NCBI GenBank assembly: GCA_017524525.1
Contig: JAFXVM010000005.1
Location: forward strand, 1 to 64,000
Length of the DNA: 64,000 nucleotides
Reading direction: 5' to 3'
Source of the DNA: Alphaproteobacteria bacterium
GTDB taxonomy: Bacteria > Pseudomonadota > Alphaproteobacteria > Rs-D84
Both the position numbers and the translations under genes were made by a program. The notes under the pieces are model-generated. The model was not told where the DNA came from. It made no database searches and worked only from the letters and a program-made list of their open reading frames with translations. Positions 62,294 through 64,000 of this stretch are shown one piece after another. Position 1 is the stretch's first letter. Every line of letters starts with the position of its first letter.

Positions 62294-63408
62294 AAATTTA
62301 AAATATCATTTGCGATTAATTTAGCAGGTTTTTGATGAGAAATTTTCCATTTATCATCTGCAGATTTTAACTCTTGTATCATAAACTTTCTATTATTTTC
62401 CAAAGTCAATTTTTTTACCCATTTTACAATTTCTTGGGGATTTGCTGCATTTCCTAATAATTCTGGATATATCGTTTTATTCATCAAAATATTTACCAAC
62501 GAAGCCCATTTTACTTTCAATAAAATATGCGCCAAACCCCAAGTCAAAGGATTCATTTTATACACAACTATCGCAGGAATATGCATCATTGCCAATTCAG
62601 CAGAAACAGTCCCACTAGCAACAATCGCGATAAAAGTATTCGCGTACACATTATATCTTTCGGTTGCTTTGACCAATTTTGGTTTTGTTTTCCAATTCTT
62701 CACTTCGTTTTTCACAAAAGATTCAGTTGTTTCAACAGTCGGTATTATAAATTTATAATTTTCATAGCCGTCTTGAACCAGCATATCCACAGTTTTATGA
62801 AAAACCGGTAATAATTTTTTTACTTCGCTCATACGGCTTCCTGGAACCAAAGTTATAATTTTTTCCTTTGATTTAACAGATTGATATTTTTCGATACCGT
62901 CTGCCACAGGATGCCCCACAGCAACAGTGGTTAAACCATATTTTTCAAAATAGGGCTTTTCAAATTCAAAAAAAGAATATAGTTTATCAAATATTTTGGC
63001 ATATTTACGGGCACGCTTTGCCCCCCAAGCCCAAACCTGTGGCGCAACAACATGATAAAATTTTATTGCCTTTGTCTGCGGGTATTTTTTTACACCCTTA
63101 ACAACCGCTTTTGCAAAACCAGGCGAATCTATAGTCAAAACAATATCTGGATTTTCCTTTATTATGGCAGCAACAGTTTGCTTTATACGCAAAGACAAAG
63201 TTTTGGCATGTCCCAAAACTTCAAAAACCCCCATAACCGATAAATCAGACATTGGAAACAACGGTTTTAAGCCCGCGGCAATCATATTTTGACCACCAAT
63301 TCCAACAAATTCAACATTTTCAGGCATTTCGCCCATTATTTTTCCACCCAAAACATCACCGGAAACTTCGCCTGCAATAACAAAAATTTTTTTCTTAGTG
63401 GTTTTCAT
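62290..63408 (-). CDS. lpxB: Lipid-A-disaccharide synthase
   Basis: LpxB joins UDP-2,3-diacylglucosamine and lipid X to form the lipid A disaccharide at the inner membrane. The 372-aa GT19-family protein has FVIAGEVSGDVLGG, FVGIGGQNMIAAGLKPLF, DLSVMGVFEVL, ITLVPGSRMSEVKKLLP and AIVASGTVSAELAMMHIPAIVVYKMNPL (given in parts). The ATG at 63408 overlaps lpxA by 14 bases; a TTG at 63423 is less likely. It converges on the exported-protein gene with overlapping stop codons and no terminator. Confidence 0.95.
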   Translation of the reverse strand: MKTTKKKIFVIAGEVSGDVLGGKIMGEMPENVEFVGIGGQNMIAAGLKPLFPMSDLSVMGVFEVLGHAKTLSLRIKQTVAAIIKENPDIVLTIDSPGFAKAVVKGVKKYPQTKAIKFYHVVAPQVWAWGAKRARKYAKIFDKLYSFFEFEKPYFEKYGLTTVAVGHPVADGIEKYQSVKSKEKIITLVPGSRMSEVKKLLPVFHKTVDMLVQDGYENYKFIIPTVETTESFVKNEVKNWKTKPKLVKATERYNVYANTFIAIVASGTVSAELAMMHIPAIVVYKMNPLTWGLAHILLKVKWASLVNILMNKTIYPELLGNAANPQEIVKWVKKLTLENNRKFMIQELKSADDKWKISHQKPAKLIANDILNF

Positions 63409-64000
63409 TTTTAGCTGTTCCAATTCCGCGTTTAGAACGATTTTCGATAAAATCTATGGCATCCATAGCATATTTATTATTTTTCACATCTTTGCGAACT
63501 TTGTTTATTCTGTCTGAAACAGTTCCTTCACTGTCACCAAATACAGCCGAATACACAGTATGTATTGCATGCAAGTCTTCATTTGTAAAACCATGTCGCA
63601 TCAAACCAACACGATTAATCGTACGATATACTGCACGCGCACCATCATAAATAGCATAAGGCAACACGTCATTACCGACACCACTCATTCCACCAATAAA
63701 TGCATTACGCCCAATACGCGCAAACTGTAAAACCATAACACCACCAGATAGTATAGCAAAATCTTCAACTTCTACATGACCTGCAACCTGAACCAAATTA
63801 GACATCACTACACTGTTTCCAATTTTACAATCATGTCCTACATGCGCGTTTACCATTATTTGACAATCGTCCCCAATCTCAGTTCCATCTGATGCAGGTG
63901 TTCCAGAATGGATAGTCACATATTCACGAATTTTACAGCGTTTACCAATACGCAAACCCGTCATCGTTGATTCATCCTGCCATTTTAAATCCTGACTCAT
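63395..64000 (-). CDS. lpxA: UDP-N-acetylglucosamine acyltransferase LpxA, 3' part
   Basis: LpxA starts lipid A synthesis by acylating UDP-GlcNAc with a hydroxyacyl-ACP. The window ends inside the gene, so only about 201 C-terminal residues are present; the Met at 64000 is internal. Visible are CKIREYVTIHSGT, the catalytic-His region MVNAHVGHDCKIGN, hexapeptide turns (VAGHVEVEDFAILSGG, ARIGRNAFIGGMSGV) and the helical tail from GLMRHGFTNEDL. It is followed by the overlapping lpxB, the common order. Confidence 0.94.
   Translation of the reverse strand: MSQDLKWQDESTMTGLRIGKRCKIREYVTIHSGTPASDGTEIGDDCQIMVNAHVGHDCKIGNSVVMSNLVQVAGHVEVEDFAILSGGVMVLQFARIGRNAFIGGMSGVGNDVLPYAIYDGARAVYRTINRVGLMRHGFTNEDLHAIHTVYSAVFGDSEGTVSDRINKVRKDVKNNKYAMDAIDFIENRSKRGIGTAKNENH

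Overview
The window is a 64 kb stretch of AT-rich chromosome from a Gram-negative alphaproteobacterium. The best lineage marker is gcrA, a cell-cycle regulator known only from Alphaproteobacteria. A Tol envelope complex, lpxA/lpxB (lipid A) and a class A RNase P RNA agree with this. The low GC, compact spacing, ordinary housekeeping genes and large genes for repeat-rich secreted proteins suggest an uncultured, host-associated (possibly gut) lineage; that habitat is an inference.

Layout. 1-4.4 kb: start of dnaK, ribosomal protein L25, rsmD, tadA, gpmI and a PraR-like XRE regulator. 4.4-8.0 kb: a large Cys-rich exported protein, a soluble 200-aa protein of unknown function and a membrane protein with a CPVC motif. 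8.1-15.1 kb: secA-dnaE-rsmH. 15.2-32.3 kb: five consecutive same-strand genes for secreted proteins (877, 433, 1338, 406 and 2507 aa in transcription order), built from InlB-B / Listeria-Bacteroides type repeats mixed with Cys-rich modules I do not recognise. 32.4-36.8 kb: a 69-aa protein, rnpB, and a hydrolase-ruvB-ybgC-tolQ-tolR-tolA operon. 36.9-41.6 kb: an exported protein, a two-component system and argS. 41.6-50.4 kb: a coiled-coil protein, rplM-rpsI, tig, thyA, rpsA, adk, a CorA-type transporter and acpS. 50.5-53.4 kb: an acidic one-TM protein next to gcrA. 53.5-58.8 kb: a short prepilin-peptidase-like protease followed by four exported proteins of unknown function. 58.8-59.6 kb: a direct repeat and four tRNA genes. 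59.7-64 kb: a paralogue of the exported protein at 4.4-6.8 kb, then lpxB and the 3' part of lpxA.

How the parts relate. Most housekeeping genes are conventional, and many have clear sigma-70 promoters and hairpin-T terminators. The unusual content is the exported proteome: roughly 30 kb encodes large Sec-exported, Cys-rich proteins of unknown function. The strongest candidate for an undescribed system is the tandem array at 15.2-32.3 kb, where gene, module and DNA-level duplications are all visible. The second is the operon at 53.5-58.8 kb, with the paralogous exported proteins at 4.4-6.8 and 59.7-62.3 kb possibly related to it. All function statements for these are inference from sequence only.
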